A stretch of 9,326 nucleotides of DNA from an archaeon (lineage in GTDB: Archaea; Asgardarchaeota; Hermodarchaeia; Hermodarchaeales; Hermodarchaeaceae): the NCBI GenBank assembly GCA_016550485.1, contig JABXGV010000103.1:1-9326 (forward strand), in the 5' to 3' direction. The notes under the pieces are model-generated. The model was not told the origin of the DNA. It saw only the letters and a list, made by a program, of their open reading frames with translations, and did no database searches. Below, piece by piece: positions 1 through 6,088 of this stretch (position 1 is its first letter; each line of letters begins with the position of its first letter). The position numbers and the translations under genes were made by a program.

Positions 1-1332
1 CAGGAACTCAAAGGTATCTCTAATATCTTGTATCCTGAGCCAATCGAGGTGGTTCTGTCGTCCAGCGGCAGTACAGGCGCACCCAAACTCATCCCTCAGA
101 CCGCCTTCTGTATGAAAGCGCTCAAACGATTACGGATGATCTCTTTCGCAGCAGCAGGTCACATCCGCCCATTCCTACATGGCAAGATCATGGTAATGGT
201 CGCACCTTCTGTGTTCTCCAAGATTGGTGACTGGGATGTGGGCTATGGTACCGGGCAAGCCATGAAGGGTGGCGGCAGAATTATGACAAGCAAAGTGGTT
301 CCCAGCCCAGATGTTTTTGACATCACCGACTGGGAGGAAAAATACCGAGAAACAATTCGCCAAGGCGTGGAAACCCCAAACGTCACGGCTTGTGGTGGAA
401 TTACCTCGTTTATTCTATCGCTACTCCGTCGAGTCAAGTACGAATCCTATGACTGGCTTATAGAAGACCCGCAACTCTCCGCTAAGGCACGAACACGACT
501 CAAAGCTGCACGAACCGATGAAGGAACAATCGATCTCAAGTCTCTATGGCCTCAGATGTCCGTGATATTCCATGGAGGGATTGTCCGTGACCTCTATGAG
601 CCGATGATCTATGATATGGTCGGTGACGTTCACATTCACGAAGTCTACTCAGGTACGGAAGCCTGTTACGGTGTACAACTCTACGGAGATTATCCTGGTG
701 TGGCTCCAATGGTAGACGATGTAATCTTTGAGTTTGCAGAAGTAATGGAGGGCCCCTTGCCCTCCACGGTGGAAACCATCCCTCTAAGTGATGTCAAAGT
801 GAACACACCCTACCGTCTTGTTGTCACAACCCCAAGTTCGCTATGGCGATACGACGTACATGACCTAGTGACATTCTCCTCACTTGACCCCATCACACTG
901 CGGTGCCTAGGAAAGAGTAAAAACATCCTTAACCTCAGCGGCGAAAAGGTTTCCGAGCAGCACATCAGTGCAGCCCTTGCCATGGCAAGCGAAGAGCAGG
1001 ACGCTCTTGTTCAAGAGTTCGTTGTTGCCCCTCAAGTTAGCGCAGGCGGCGCACGCTACCATCTTTTCGTTGAATTCAGCAAACCCCCCACAGATCTTCA
1101 ACGGTTCGCTGCAATATTTGACGCCAAACTTCAAGAAGTGAATCACCTCTACTGGGAAGTTCGGACAGCAAATACGGTGGGCTTAGCCGTTATCCACCTT
1201 GTACCTTCAGGTAACTTTGAAACCTACGAACTTAGCAGACTGCAATCCGAGCATTGTGTCATCGGGCAAACCAAGATGCCTCGTATCACCTCGGTTGACC
1301 ACGCCCAACAAATGCTAATCTCCACTGCATAA
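1..1332 (+). CDS. GH3-family acyl-adenylating enzyme (ANL superfamily), 5' end cut by window
   Basis: The reading frame is open from base 1, so the start lies upstream; a TTG at 28 is internal. The 443 visible residues carry ANL adenylation motifs in order: the phosphate-binding loop SSSGSTGAPK (residues about 20-29), the VYSGTEACYG motif (nt about 637-670), the RYDVHDLV motif (nt about 847-871), and LNLSGEKVSE (nt about 931-960). The last is typical of GH3 proteins rather than of general acyl-CoA ligases, as is the end with a GQTKMPR motif. GH3 enzymes activate a carboxylate as an acyl-AMP and, in plants, join it to an amino acid; bacterial and archaeal substrates are mostly unknown. Roughly 80-120 N-terminal residues are probably missing. 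It is cytosolic, with no signal peptide or membrane segment seen. The family call is firm; the substrate cannot be read from the sequence. A phenylacetate-CoA-ligase-like enzyme is the main alternative. Confidence 0.85.
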   Translation, partial: QELKGISNILYPEPIEVVLSSSGSTGAPKLIPQTAFCMKALKRLRMISFAAAGHIRPFLHGKIMVMVAPSVFSKIGDWDVGYGTGQAMKGGGRIMTSKVVPSPDVFDITDWEEKYRETIRQGVETPNVTACGGITSFILSLLRRVKYESYDWLIEDPQLSAKARTRLKAARTDEGTIDLKSLWPQMSVIFHGGIVRDLYEPMIYDMVGDVHIHEVYSGTEACYGVQLYGDYPGVAPMVDDVIFEFAEVMEGPLPSTVETIPLSDVKVNTPYRLVVTTPSSLWRYDVHDLVTFSSLDPITLRCLGKSKNILNLSGEKVSEQHISAALAMASEEQDALVQEFVVAPQVSAGGARYHLFVEFSKPPTDLQRFAAIFDAKLQEVNHLYWEVRTANTVGLAVIHLVPSGNFETYELSRLQSEHCVIGQTKMPRITSVDHAQQMLISTA

Positions 1333-1358
1333 ACCACTATCTACTAATGGAAGAAAAA

Positions 1359-1418
1359 GGCTGGAGCTAGAATGGACTTGGAGTCCCAGCCATTCTAGGC
1401 TCCTATTCTTTCTTCACT
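1359..1418. terminator. Hairpin terminator between convergent genes, probably bidirectional
   Basis: The arm GGAGCTAGAATGG (1363-1375) pairs with CCATTCTAGGCTCC (1390-1403) with one bulged base, followed on the plus strand by T-rich TATTCTTTCTT. A competing fold uses GGCTGG (1359-1364) with CCAGCC (1386-1391) around an inner GGACT/AGTCC hairpin (1374-1386). On the minus strand that fold is followed by CCTTTTTCTT. It lies between the GH3 gene (plus) and the seven-helix gene (minus), so it could end both transcripts. The 1333-1467 gap holds nothing else that I recognise. Confidence 0.6.
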
Positions 1419-1467
1419 TTCGTGCTTCAAGCCGATTGTACTGTGGATTTGAAATCTCTTTGGGGAA

Positions 1468-2106
1468 TTATCTTGCATAACCGGGTTTGATTACTAGACC
1501 CAGCCAAAGGATGAGAAGGCCACTAACCTCGAGTATCTCTGCATACAAAACGGGAAGGATTATCTTAGAAATCTGGCCGATTATGGTAACTGTTCCACCT
1601 AAGCTCATCACTAGTCCATGTACATCTGGTAGTCGCTTCCAAAGCCATGCTAGGAAGAAAGACGCAGTGAATCCAATATACACAACGAGCATAAAGGGCA
1701 TGACAAGTATCAGCAGGATATTTGCGTCAGGCGCTATCACAATAACCGCTTGAATCAAGATGAGATAGATTACAGAGAGAAGGGGTGGCGCTAATCGATT
1801 TTCGCTTATCCAGATTTGCGCGGTGGGAAATAGAAAGAACACTAGGCTACTAGCGGTGAGTCCTGCACGGATTTTGTAGGTGATTAAATCCATGGGAACG
1901 GGTATCAGCTCCGAGTGGAATACTACGTCAAAGGATTCAGCACAAGCTAGAATAAAGAAACCCCACGCAAATAGGAAAGGAATATCAGTGTAGAAGTGAC
2001 GGTCAGCACGCAGCCAACGGATGAGGAGTAATGCCCAGAGGGCGAACATTATAATGACTTTGATGAGTTCTAGAACCCAAAGAGGATCAGGGGAGGGAAA
2101 GACCAT
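1468..2106 (-). CDS. Seven-transmembrane protein of unknown function
   Basis: This 212-residue protein is almost entirely membrane helices, at about residues 9-31, 41-63, 79-100, 105-125, 129-156, 163-185 and 187-207. Basic residues sit in the loops after helix 1 (RWLRADR), after helix 3, after helix 5 (WKR) and at the C-terminus (KPGYAR). This fits an N-outside, C-inside seven-helix topology by the positive-inside rule. Helix 7 has no lysine, so it is not a retinal-binding rhodopsin. No signalling or catalytic domain follows the last helix. The layout recalls the seven-helix sensor regions of some archaeal histidine kinases, here standing alone, but I do not recognise the family. The ATG start is supported by GGTGAA about 6 nt upstream, and the gene has its own TATA box, so it is probably transcribed separately from the upstream gene. 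Confidence 0.8.
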   Translation of the reverse strand: MVFPSPDPLWVLELIKVIIMFALWALLLIRWLRADRHFYTDIPFLFAWGFFILACAESFDVVFHSELIPVPMDLITYKIRAGLTASSLVFFLFPTAQIWISENRLAPPLLSVIYLILIQAVIVIAPDANILLILVMPFMLVVYIGFTASFFLAWLWKRLPDVHGLVMSLGGTVTIIGQISKIILPVLYAEILEVSGLLILWLGLVIKPGYAR

Positions 2107-2111
2107 TACTA

Positions 2112-2117
2112 TTCACC
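2112..2117 (-). promoter_or_regulatory. Ribosome binding site of the seven-helix gene
   Basis: GGTGAA on the minus strand ends 5 nt before the ATG at 2106. It matches the archaeal anti-Shine-Dalgarno complement GGTGA and fixes the start. Confidence 0.6.
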
Positions 2118-2157
2118 AAGCTAGATATTAAGGGGAGTACCACTGTATACTTGCTCC

Positions 2158-2173
2158 CTTTAAAGCATTTAAA
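2158..2173 (-). promoter_or_regulatory. TATA-type promoter for the seven-helix gene, with doubled TTTAAA
   Basis: Two TTTAAA cores (2159-2164 and 2168-2173) lie 9 nt apart. The proximal one is about 55 nt upstream of the ATG, predicting transcription from about 2134-2136 and a leader of roughly 28 nt that contains the GGTGAA ribosome binding site. This is inferred from archaeal spacing rules only. Confidence 0.45.
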
Positions 2174-2189
2174 GTCCAACTAGTGGACT
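2173..2189. repeat. Near-perfect 17-bp palindrome upstream of the TATA box
   Basis: AGTCCA and TGGACT flank ACTAG; removing one A would give a perfect 16-bp palindrome. It abuts the distal TTTAAA upstream of the seven-helix gene, so it may be a regulator's operator. It also lies 37 bp past the stop of the minus-strand gene ending at 2226, so a weak terminator hairpin is the alternative. The rest of the 2107-2225 gap shows nothing further that I can support. Confidence 0.35.
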
Positions 2190-2225
2190 CATTACAGTAG
2201 ATGCTGGTTGATTGTAGGTGAATGT

Positions 2226-3176
2226 CTACTCCCTTTCGGATGTGATACCTGCGTGTCGGAGAAGGGTGCCCAGAACCTTACATGTGGTCGTGGCGTCGCG
2301 AAGGGAATTAGGATGAAATCTAGTAAAGTAGGCATGTAACTGATCAAATTGCTTGATGATATGGAAGTCGGGCCTCAAGGCTGCAACCATATGCTCTATT
2401 TTACCTAGTTGCGTTCGAGCGTGGCCAATAAGACTTGCTAAGCCCCTTTGGGTGAGGAAATCGGCCCGAGACAAGGTCGTCACTGCCCGGGCAGCATCAA
2501 AGAGGAGGAAGGATAAGTGGAAAATAGCATCAGGGGTGGCAGCGAAATCTGGGATGGGTAGTTCATAGAGGAGAGTGTTGTGGTGGTATGCAACTCCATT
2601 AGCGAAGCCTTGCTCTATGAGGAGGTGGTCGGCGACATATCCTCTGAGGCGTATAAGGGACTCTAATAGGATGGCGAACATCGTAGCATCCGGATCTTTA
2701 TGTGAGGCTCCAGGGAGCCCCGTAGTGATGGGCTGTGTAGATTCGGGAGTTATTGGTTGACAATCCAGATAGCTAGGCCAGAACTGATCTGGGGTAGACG
2801 AGGGCATGTAGTAGGGGTAGCTGGCTACGGTATGGGAGTAGTGTTCAGCGAATCCTCTGGGAATCAGATAGGTGTCGTCGTGACGGCTGGGGAGTTCACA
2901 GGGATTGGCGATCAGGGTGCACGTGTCCTTATTGGACCAAAGGGGCACCCAGGCTAGGTGAGGAGATGTCGCCGTCTCGCTTTCGTCGAGCGGTAGAGCG
3001 ATGATGCGAATGCGGGTGACGCTGTTAAAGGCTTCCTGCACCGCCTCAATGGCTGGCCTGTAATGGAGGGAGACTTCCCGGTACCCTGTCGTCATTAAAA
3101 GCCTGTCAAGGCTCTCGTCCTCAAGGCCATAGCCTTCGTGTAAGCTGGTGGGGGGGAGTATCGTTGATGGCTCCAT
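2226..3176 (-). CDS. Unknown soluble protein, leaderless start
   Basis: I do not recognise this protein. From the ATG at 3174-3176 it has 316 residues, no signal peptide and no membrane segment. It has an N-terminal alpha/beta-looking part (for example RIRIIALPLDE), a middle rich in Pro, Ser, Thr and Tyr, and a C-terminal part that is mostly helical (from about MFAILLESLIRLRGYVADHL onward). Lysine is rare (five). The longer frame could begin at 3239, 16 bp after the upstream gene's stop, giving 337 residues. I prefer 3176 because a TATAAA at 3201-3206 lies 27-28 bp before it, the archaeal distance for a leaderless transcript, and the extra 21 residues look non-coding. The promoter closely copies that of the Roadblock operon at 4909-4936, so the two are probably co-regulated. 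Its function is unknown. Confidence 0.7.
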   Translation of the reverse strand: MEPSTILPPTSLHEGYGLEDESLDRLLMTTGYREVSLHYRPAIEAVQEAFNSVTRIRIIALPLDESETATSPHLAWVPLWSNKDTCTLIANPCELPSRHDDTYLIPRGFAEHYSHTVASYPYYMPSSTPDQFWPSYLDCQPITPESTQPITTGLPGASHKDPDATMFAILLESLIRLRGYVADHLLIEQGFANGVAYHHNTLLYELPIPDFAATPDAIFHLSFLLFDAARAVTTLSRADFLTQRGLASLIGHARTQLGKIEHMVAALRPDFHIIKQFDQLHAYFTRFHPNSLRDATTTCKVLGTLLRHAGITSERE

Positions 3177-3182
3177 ACACTT

Positions 3183-3216
3183 CGGCGCAAATTTGGTTGT
3201 TTTATATGGGTTTCGG
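3183..3216 (-). promoter_or_regulatory. Promoter of the unknown gene; twin of the Roadblock operon promoter
   Basis: The minus strand reads CCATATAAAACAACCAAATT (3209-3190) and then TGCGCCG (3189-3183). TATAAA is at 3206-3201, with a BRE-like CGAAACC just upstream. The 20-mer matches 4909-4928 at 18 positions. Transcription should begin at about 3176-3178, at or next to the ATG. Confidence 0.6.
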
Positions 3217-3255
3217 TGGCATAACGAGAAGTGAAACATGTCTGGAGTATCTAGC

Positions 3256-4515
3256 TTAGTCCCATTCCTTCAGGATGAGGAGGGTTTCCATATCGGTTAC
3301 TCCTCGCGTTTCCTCGATTTTCCGCAGGATTTTGGCTCGGGCACTCCCGAGGCTCCGAATGTCAACACGAACCAAGAGGTCCCACTTACCTGTTATGTGG
3401 GAGACCTTCTTGACACCTCGGATTCTATAGAGCTGAGCCATCAAGTCAGGACAGTCAGGTGCCCGCTTAATTAAGACGTATCCTCGCATCTCGCTGAGGG
3501 CTAAAGCGATAATACCAGAGACAACGAAGATTATTCCTACGATTCGTAGGAACCAAAAGAAGGGGTCTGGAGAAAGCGGACTAAAGACTGTGGGAAAGAA
3601 GACGGCACCAATAATGCTCAGTGGAAGACCAAGGACAACAGAAATCGAGTTGATGCCCTGTACCGCACTCATTTTTCCTTTTCCAAGAGCTTGCAGATAA
3701 GTTACAAAGGTAAAGAAAGTAAAGGTCACAGGTATTAACACCCAATGAATGACCAACGGTAGCTGAAAAACAAGCAACAGGATAACTTCGGGGGTGATGA
3801 GGGGGATCATGAATAGTGTCATACTGCAATTGAGAATTAGCAGAACCCATAAGCGTAGATTGAGGGAATCGGTGGTAGCACCAGGCTGTATCTCCCTGCG
3901 TTTAGCTCGACTTTGGAAGAAGACACTCATCGCTCTCCCACCTGCCCAAAGACTAACGACAATGAGAAGTAAACCAAGATCGATGACACCAGGTATCATA
4001 CCAATAAGAAGAACACCGAAGGTGATAGCTAGAATAGACTGGAACTCGATGTTCGTTGGGTAATCCCGAATGAGGATTAAATCACCTATCATAAGATAGA
4101 TGATTGAGAACTGGGCGAAGGGAAGAACGGCAGAGACATCAGTACCACTGCCTGCAACGAAGTAATAGGCAACGGTTGCTATGCCTGCAAACATCCCCGC
4201 TAGAATGATGCTAACCACTACTTTACGAGAGGGGAGCGATATTTGGTAGAAACTTCGGTCAAGCCGAGTTCCAATGCTGCGACGGCGTTTTCTGTTGGTT
4301 GGAATGCTAAGGAATAATATGATGGTTAATGTAAACAGCAGGCTCAGCCATTGCTCAGCTAGCGCGAATGCGATGGGATGCGGTAAAAACATAGAATAGG
4401 TGAGTACATCACTGAACACCGAGAAGGAAAGAAAAATACCTGACACTAAAGCTAGAAGATAGAAAGCAGTTCTTGTGCGCCTTGTCCCCATACGTCGTAG
4501 TGTTCGTTCCCTCAT
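3256..4515 (-). CDS. DMT/EamA-like ten-helix membrane protein fused to a C-terminal Lrp/AsnC ligand-binding domain
   Basis: The 419 residues form ten hydrophobic helices (about 17-36, 48-70, 98-120, 130-149, 158-176, 178-200, 222-240, 243-270, 287-307, 320-341) and then a soluble domain (about 345-419). The stretch from about 122 to 172 follows the EamA pattern of the drug/metabolite transporter superfamily, whose members include amino-acid and metabolite exporters. The tail matches the Lrp/AsnC effector domain: strand GYVLIKRA, helix, G-V-K-K-V, then TGKWDLLVRVD (375-385), helix and final strand TLLILKEW. The DNA-binding helix-turn-helix is absent. The basic N-terminus (RER, RR, RR) places it inside, so an even helix count leaves the sensor domain in the cytosol. 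The inferred role is a metabolite transporter gated or tuned by a small ligand. It lies 35 bp after a stand-alone gene for the same domain, probably in one operon. Start is ATG 4515; ATG 4491 (residue 9) is a possible alternative, since no clear ribosome binding site precedes either. Confidence 0.8.
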   Translation of the reverse strand: MRERTLRRMGTRRTRTAFYLLALVSGIFLSFSVFSDVLTYSMFLPHPIAFALAEQWLSLLFTLTIILFLSIPTNRKRRRSIGTRLDRSFYQISLPSRKVVVSIILAGMFAGIATVAYYFVAGSGTDVSAVLPFAQFSIIYLMIGDLILIRDYPTNIEFQSILAITFGVLLIGMIPGVIDLGLLLIVVSLWAGGRAMSVFFQSRAKRREIQPGATTDSLNLRLWVLLILNCSMTLFMIPLITPEVILLLVFQLPLVIHWVLIPVTFTFFTFVTYLQALGKGKMSAVQGINSISVVLGLPLSIIGAVFFPTVFSPLSPDPFFWFLRIVGIIFVVSGIIALALSEMRGYVLIKRAPDCPDLMAQLYRIRGVKKVSHITGKWDLLVRVDIRSLGSARAKILRKIEETRGVTDMETLLILKEWD

Positions 4516-4550
4516 CTAAACCACACTTTTAGCCTGAAAGAATTCCTAGC

Positions 4551-4805
4551 TTAGCTAGAGGGCAGAGGGATTTCGTGTGTAACAACTGCTGTCGTTGTTT
4601 CTTCTAACCCTGGAATTCTACAAACCTCTTCCACTGTCAACTTATACAAGGATTCGAGATCGGGTAGTTCAACTCGTACAATAACATCGAATTCACCGGT
4701 GGTGACGACAACACTGGTTGCCACACCGATTTCCCTGAACATATCCACGACTTTCTGTATGGATCCCATTTTTACCTTGCAGAAAATGTATGCTGTAACC
4801 GTCAA
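4551..4805 (-). CDS. Stand-alone Lrp/AsnC ligand-binding (RAM) domain protein
   Basis: The 84 residues are one complete beta-alpha-beta-beta-alpha-beta effector domain with no helix-turn-helix: strand TAYIFCKVK (4-12), helix 14-26, strand SVVVTT, the signature TGEFDVIVRVE (36-46), helix 49-63, G-L-E and strand TTTAVVTHEI (70-79). In Lrp/AsnC regulators this domain binds amino acids and drives oligomerisation; stand-alone versions are known in archaea and can mix with full-length regulators. The start is TTG at 4805: an in-frame TAA lies immediately upstream, a GAGGCG ribosome binding site is about 9 nt upstream, and a later start would remove the first strand. The next gene ends in the same domain, so the two proteins could assemble. 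It is first in a minus-strand operon with its own TATA box. Confidence 0.85.
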   Translation of the reverse strand: MTVTAYIFCKVKMGSIQKVVDMFREIGVATSVVVTTGEFDVIVRVELPDLESLYKLTVEEVCRIPGLEETTTAVVTHEIPLPSS

Positions 4806-4845
4806 TTACTATCGCCTCTGAAATACACACCGCCACAACCTTATG

Positions 4846-4855
4846 CCTTTAAACA
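4846..4855 (-). promoter_or_regulatory. TATA box of the Lrp-domain operon
   Basis: GTTTAAAGG on the minus strand has its TTTAAA core at 4848-4853, about 45 nt before the TTG start. Transcription from about 4824 would leave a short leader holding the GAGGCG ribosome binding site. Confidence 0.5.
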
Positions 4856-4871
4856 TTTACTCATCCGATTC

Positions 4872-4900
4872 TGACGCCTTTTTTTCATGTTGGAGCGTCA
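4872..4900. promoter_or_regulatory. Inverted repeat midway between two divergent TATA boxes, candidate operator
   Basis: TGACGC (4872-4877) and GCGTCA (4895-4900) are separated by 17 bp that include a run of seven T. The arms can extend as TGACGCC and GG-A-GCGTCA. The centre, about 4886, is within 4 bp of the midpoint between the TATA boxes at 4848-4853 and 4912-4917, as expected for a site controlling both directions. A transcribed hairpin is unlikely because it lies upstream of both predicted start points. Confidence 0.4.
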
Positions 4901-4908
4901 ACCGTAAG

Positions 4909-4940
4909 CCATTTAAAGCAACCAAATTCCGCGCCGCCTA
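4909..4940 (+). promoter_or_regulatory. Promoter of the Roadblock/GTPase operon
   Basis: CCATTTAAAGCAACCAAATT (4909-4928) is followed by CCGCGCCG (4929-4936). The TTTAAA core at 4912-4917 is about 35 nt before the ATG at 4950, predicting a leader of about 10 nt or less. No ribosome binding site precedes that ATG, which fits near-leaderless initiation. Confidence 0.6.
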
Positions 4941-4949
4941 TGATTCGCA

Positions 4950-5492
4950 ATGACTGCTCAAGATACCCAAATCGATCGAGAACATTACGACCTGTCAAGG
5001 AATCCTTTGAGTGAGGTCCTCGATGAATTGATTGAAGCCGCAGCCAGTTTTCCCTTACCTGGCTTAATCGACGGTGCCTTTGTGCTAGACGGTGACGGTC
5101 GCTTGCTTGCCACCTCTGGGCGATACATTCGAAGATTTCTCTGGGAGCTTTCCGCCCTTTCTGCTGCCTTGGCTGGTGTAGCCCAGCAAGGACAAGTGTA
5201 TCTCCAGGCTCGACCCTTCGCCGATATCATGGTACTCTATGATGACAAACAGCTCTACGTGTGTAATGTCGGTTTATCCAATCGCAGTGTCCCAGTTCTG
5301 CTGGCGATAATTGCTGATGTCCGTACCAACATCGGGTTCATCCGGATTCGAATGAGGCAGACGGCAAAACATCTCCTCACCCTTGTAGAATCCGATGTCA
5401 CCGTACAGAAGCTGTTAGGGCTTCATGAGGAGGAGCTTGAAAGCGCAATGCGAACACTCAACGATGTATTCACAGGAGGTTATAGTAAATGA
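4950..5492 (+). CDS. Roadblock/LC7-domain protein, putative regulator of the adjacent GTPase
   Basis: The 180 residues contain a Roadblock/LC7 fold at about 19-146: helix LSEVLDELIEAA, strand GAFVLDGDGRLLATSG (42-57), a long helix 60-80, strands around YLQARPFADIMVLYDD and LYVCNVG (84-108), and helix 114-143. It is longer than the usual archaeal or MglB-type domain of about 120 residues because of a polar N-terminal segment and a helical tail (147-180). Roadblock proteins dimerise and bind small GTPases; bacterial MglB is a GTPase-activating protein for MglA. The gene overlaps the downstream MglA-like GTPase by 4 bp (ATGA), so the pair is almost certainly co-translated and interacting. Whether it has GAP, scaffold or exchange activity is not readable here. 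Start ATG 4950 fits the promoter; an out-of-frame ATG at 4940 gives only 24 codons. Confidence 0.8.
   Translation: MTAQDTQIDREHYDLSRNPLSEVLDELIEAAASFPLPGLIDGAFVLDGDGRLLATSGRYIRRFLWELSALSAALAGVAQQGQVYLQARPFADIMVLYDDKQLYVCNVGLSNRSVPVLLAIIADVRTNIGFIRIRMRQTAKHLLTLVESDVTVQKLLGLHEEELESAMRTLNDVFTGGYSK
5474..5480 (+). promoter_or_regulatory. Strong ribosome binding site for the GTPase gene
   Basis: AGGAGGT lies 8 nt before the ATG at 5489, inside the last codons of the Roadblock gene. It is the strongest such site in the window and supports independent re-initiation at the ATGA overlap. Confidence 0.7.
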
Positions 5493-6088
5493 CAACACCT
5501 GACACAACAGAGGCAGAGGACGGCCTCTTCACAAAACCCATAAAACAGATAAAACTCATCTTCTGGGGACCTGGGGCTTCAGGTAAAACCACCACTCTCC
5601 GGCACCTATCCAAGAGTCTGCATCCACTGCTTTGCTCGAATCGAATAGAAATCAGCACCAGCGAGGATCATACACTCCTATCCGACTACCTTGCCTTTCA
5701 CATTCCCCTTCATACCTCCACGATTATTTTTCACATAGTTGCTACCACAGGGCAGCGCCGGCTACTAGCCACTCGTGAACAAATCGCCAACGGTGCTGAT
5801 GGGGTGCTTTTCGTTGCTGATTCTCAGCCACACCTTGCCGAAGAAAATAGGCGTTCCTATGAAGAACTCTGTGCCTACCTTGAAGCCACAAACCGGTCGA
5901 CCCCAGTGGTAATCATGGCAAACAAGCAGGACCTACCCGACTGCCTTGACCCAAGTATGGTTCGCCGACACCTCAATGCGCCTCCAGAAATTCCTGTATT
6001 TGGTGCCTCAGCCCTTCATGGCACTGCTGTCCAGCAGGTCTTCCAGCGATTCGTTCGGGATGTGCTAGTACAGTTTGTGGCTCTCTGA
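5489..6088 (+). CDS. MglA-like small GTPase with an atypical Walker B/G3 motif
   Basis: The 199 residues form a Ras-superfamily G domain. G1 is GPGASGKT (27-34, with Lys33 and Thr34), the switch I threonine is probably Thr62 (HTLLSDYLAF), G4 is NKQD (145-148), and G5 is GASA (172-175). The G3 motif reads ATTGQR (85-90): the usual DxxG aspartate is replaced by Ala85. Bacterial MglA has a related exception (Thr in place of this Asp), and the following region (NGADGVLFVADSQ, 101-113) also resembles MglA. Thus it belongs with MglA/Arf-like rather than Rab-like GTPases. There is no C-terminal cysteine motif for lipid attachment. It probably cycles between GTP and GDP states in the cytosol or at the membrane, controlled by the upstream Roadblock protein. 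It overlaps both neighbours (4 and 14 bp). The loss of the aspartate may alter magnesium handling and hydrolysis. Confidence 0.88.
   Translation: MTTPDTTEAEDGLFTKPIKQIKLIFWGPGASGKTTTLRHLSKSLHPLLCSNRIEISTSEDHTLLSDYLAFHIPLHTSTIIFHIVATTGQRRLLATREQIANGADGVLFVADSQPHLAEENRRSYEELCAYLEATNRSTPVVIMANKQDLPDCLDPSMVRRHLNAPPEIPVFGASALHGTAVQQVFQRFVRDVLVQFVAL

Noticed and set aside
2196..2230. Inverted repeat AGTAGA/TCTACT with a 23-nt spacer
   Set aside because: The arms are only 6 bp, one overlaps a stop codon, and the loop is long; chance is likely.
2353..2957. Three plus-strand frames inside the unknown minus-strand gene
   Set aside because: They are antisense shadows of one continuous minus-strand frame that has a good promoter.
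4940..5014. ATG at 4940 opening a 24-codon frame overlapping the Roadblock start
   Set aside because: It lies at the predicted transcription start and is out of frame with the gene; its short product shows no features. It is most likely chance.
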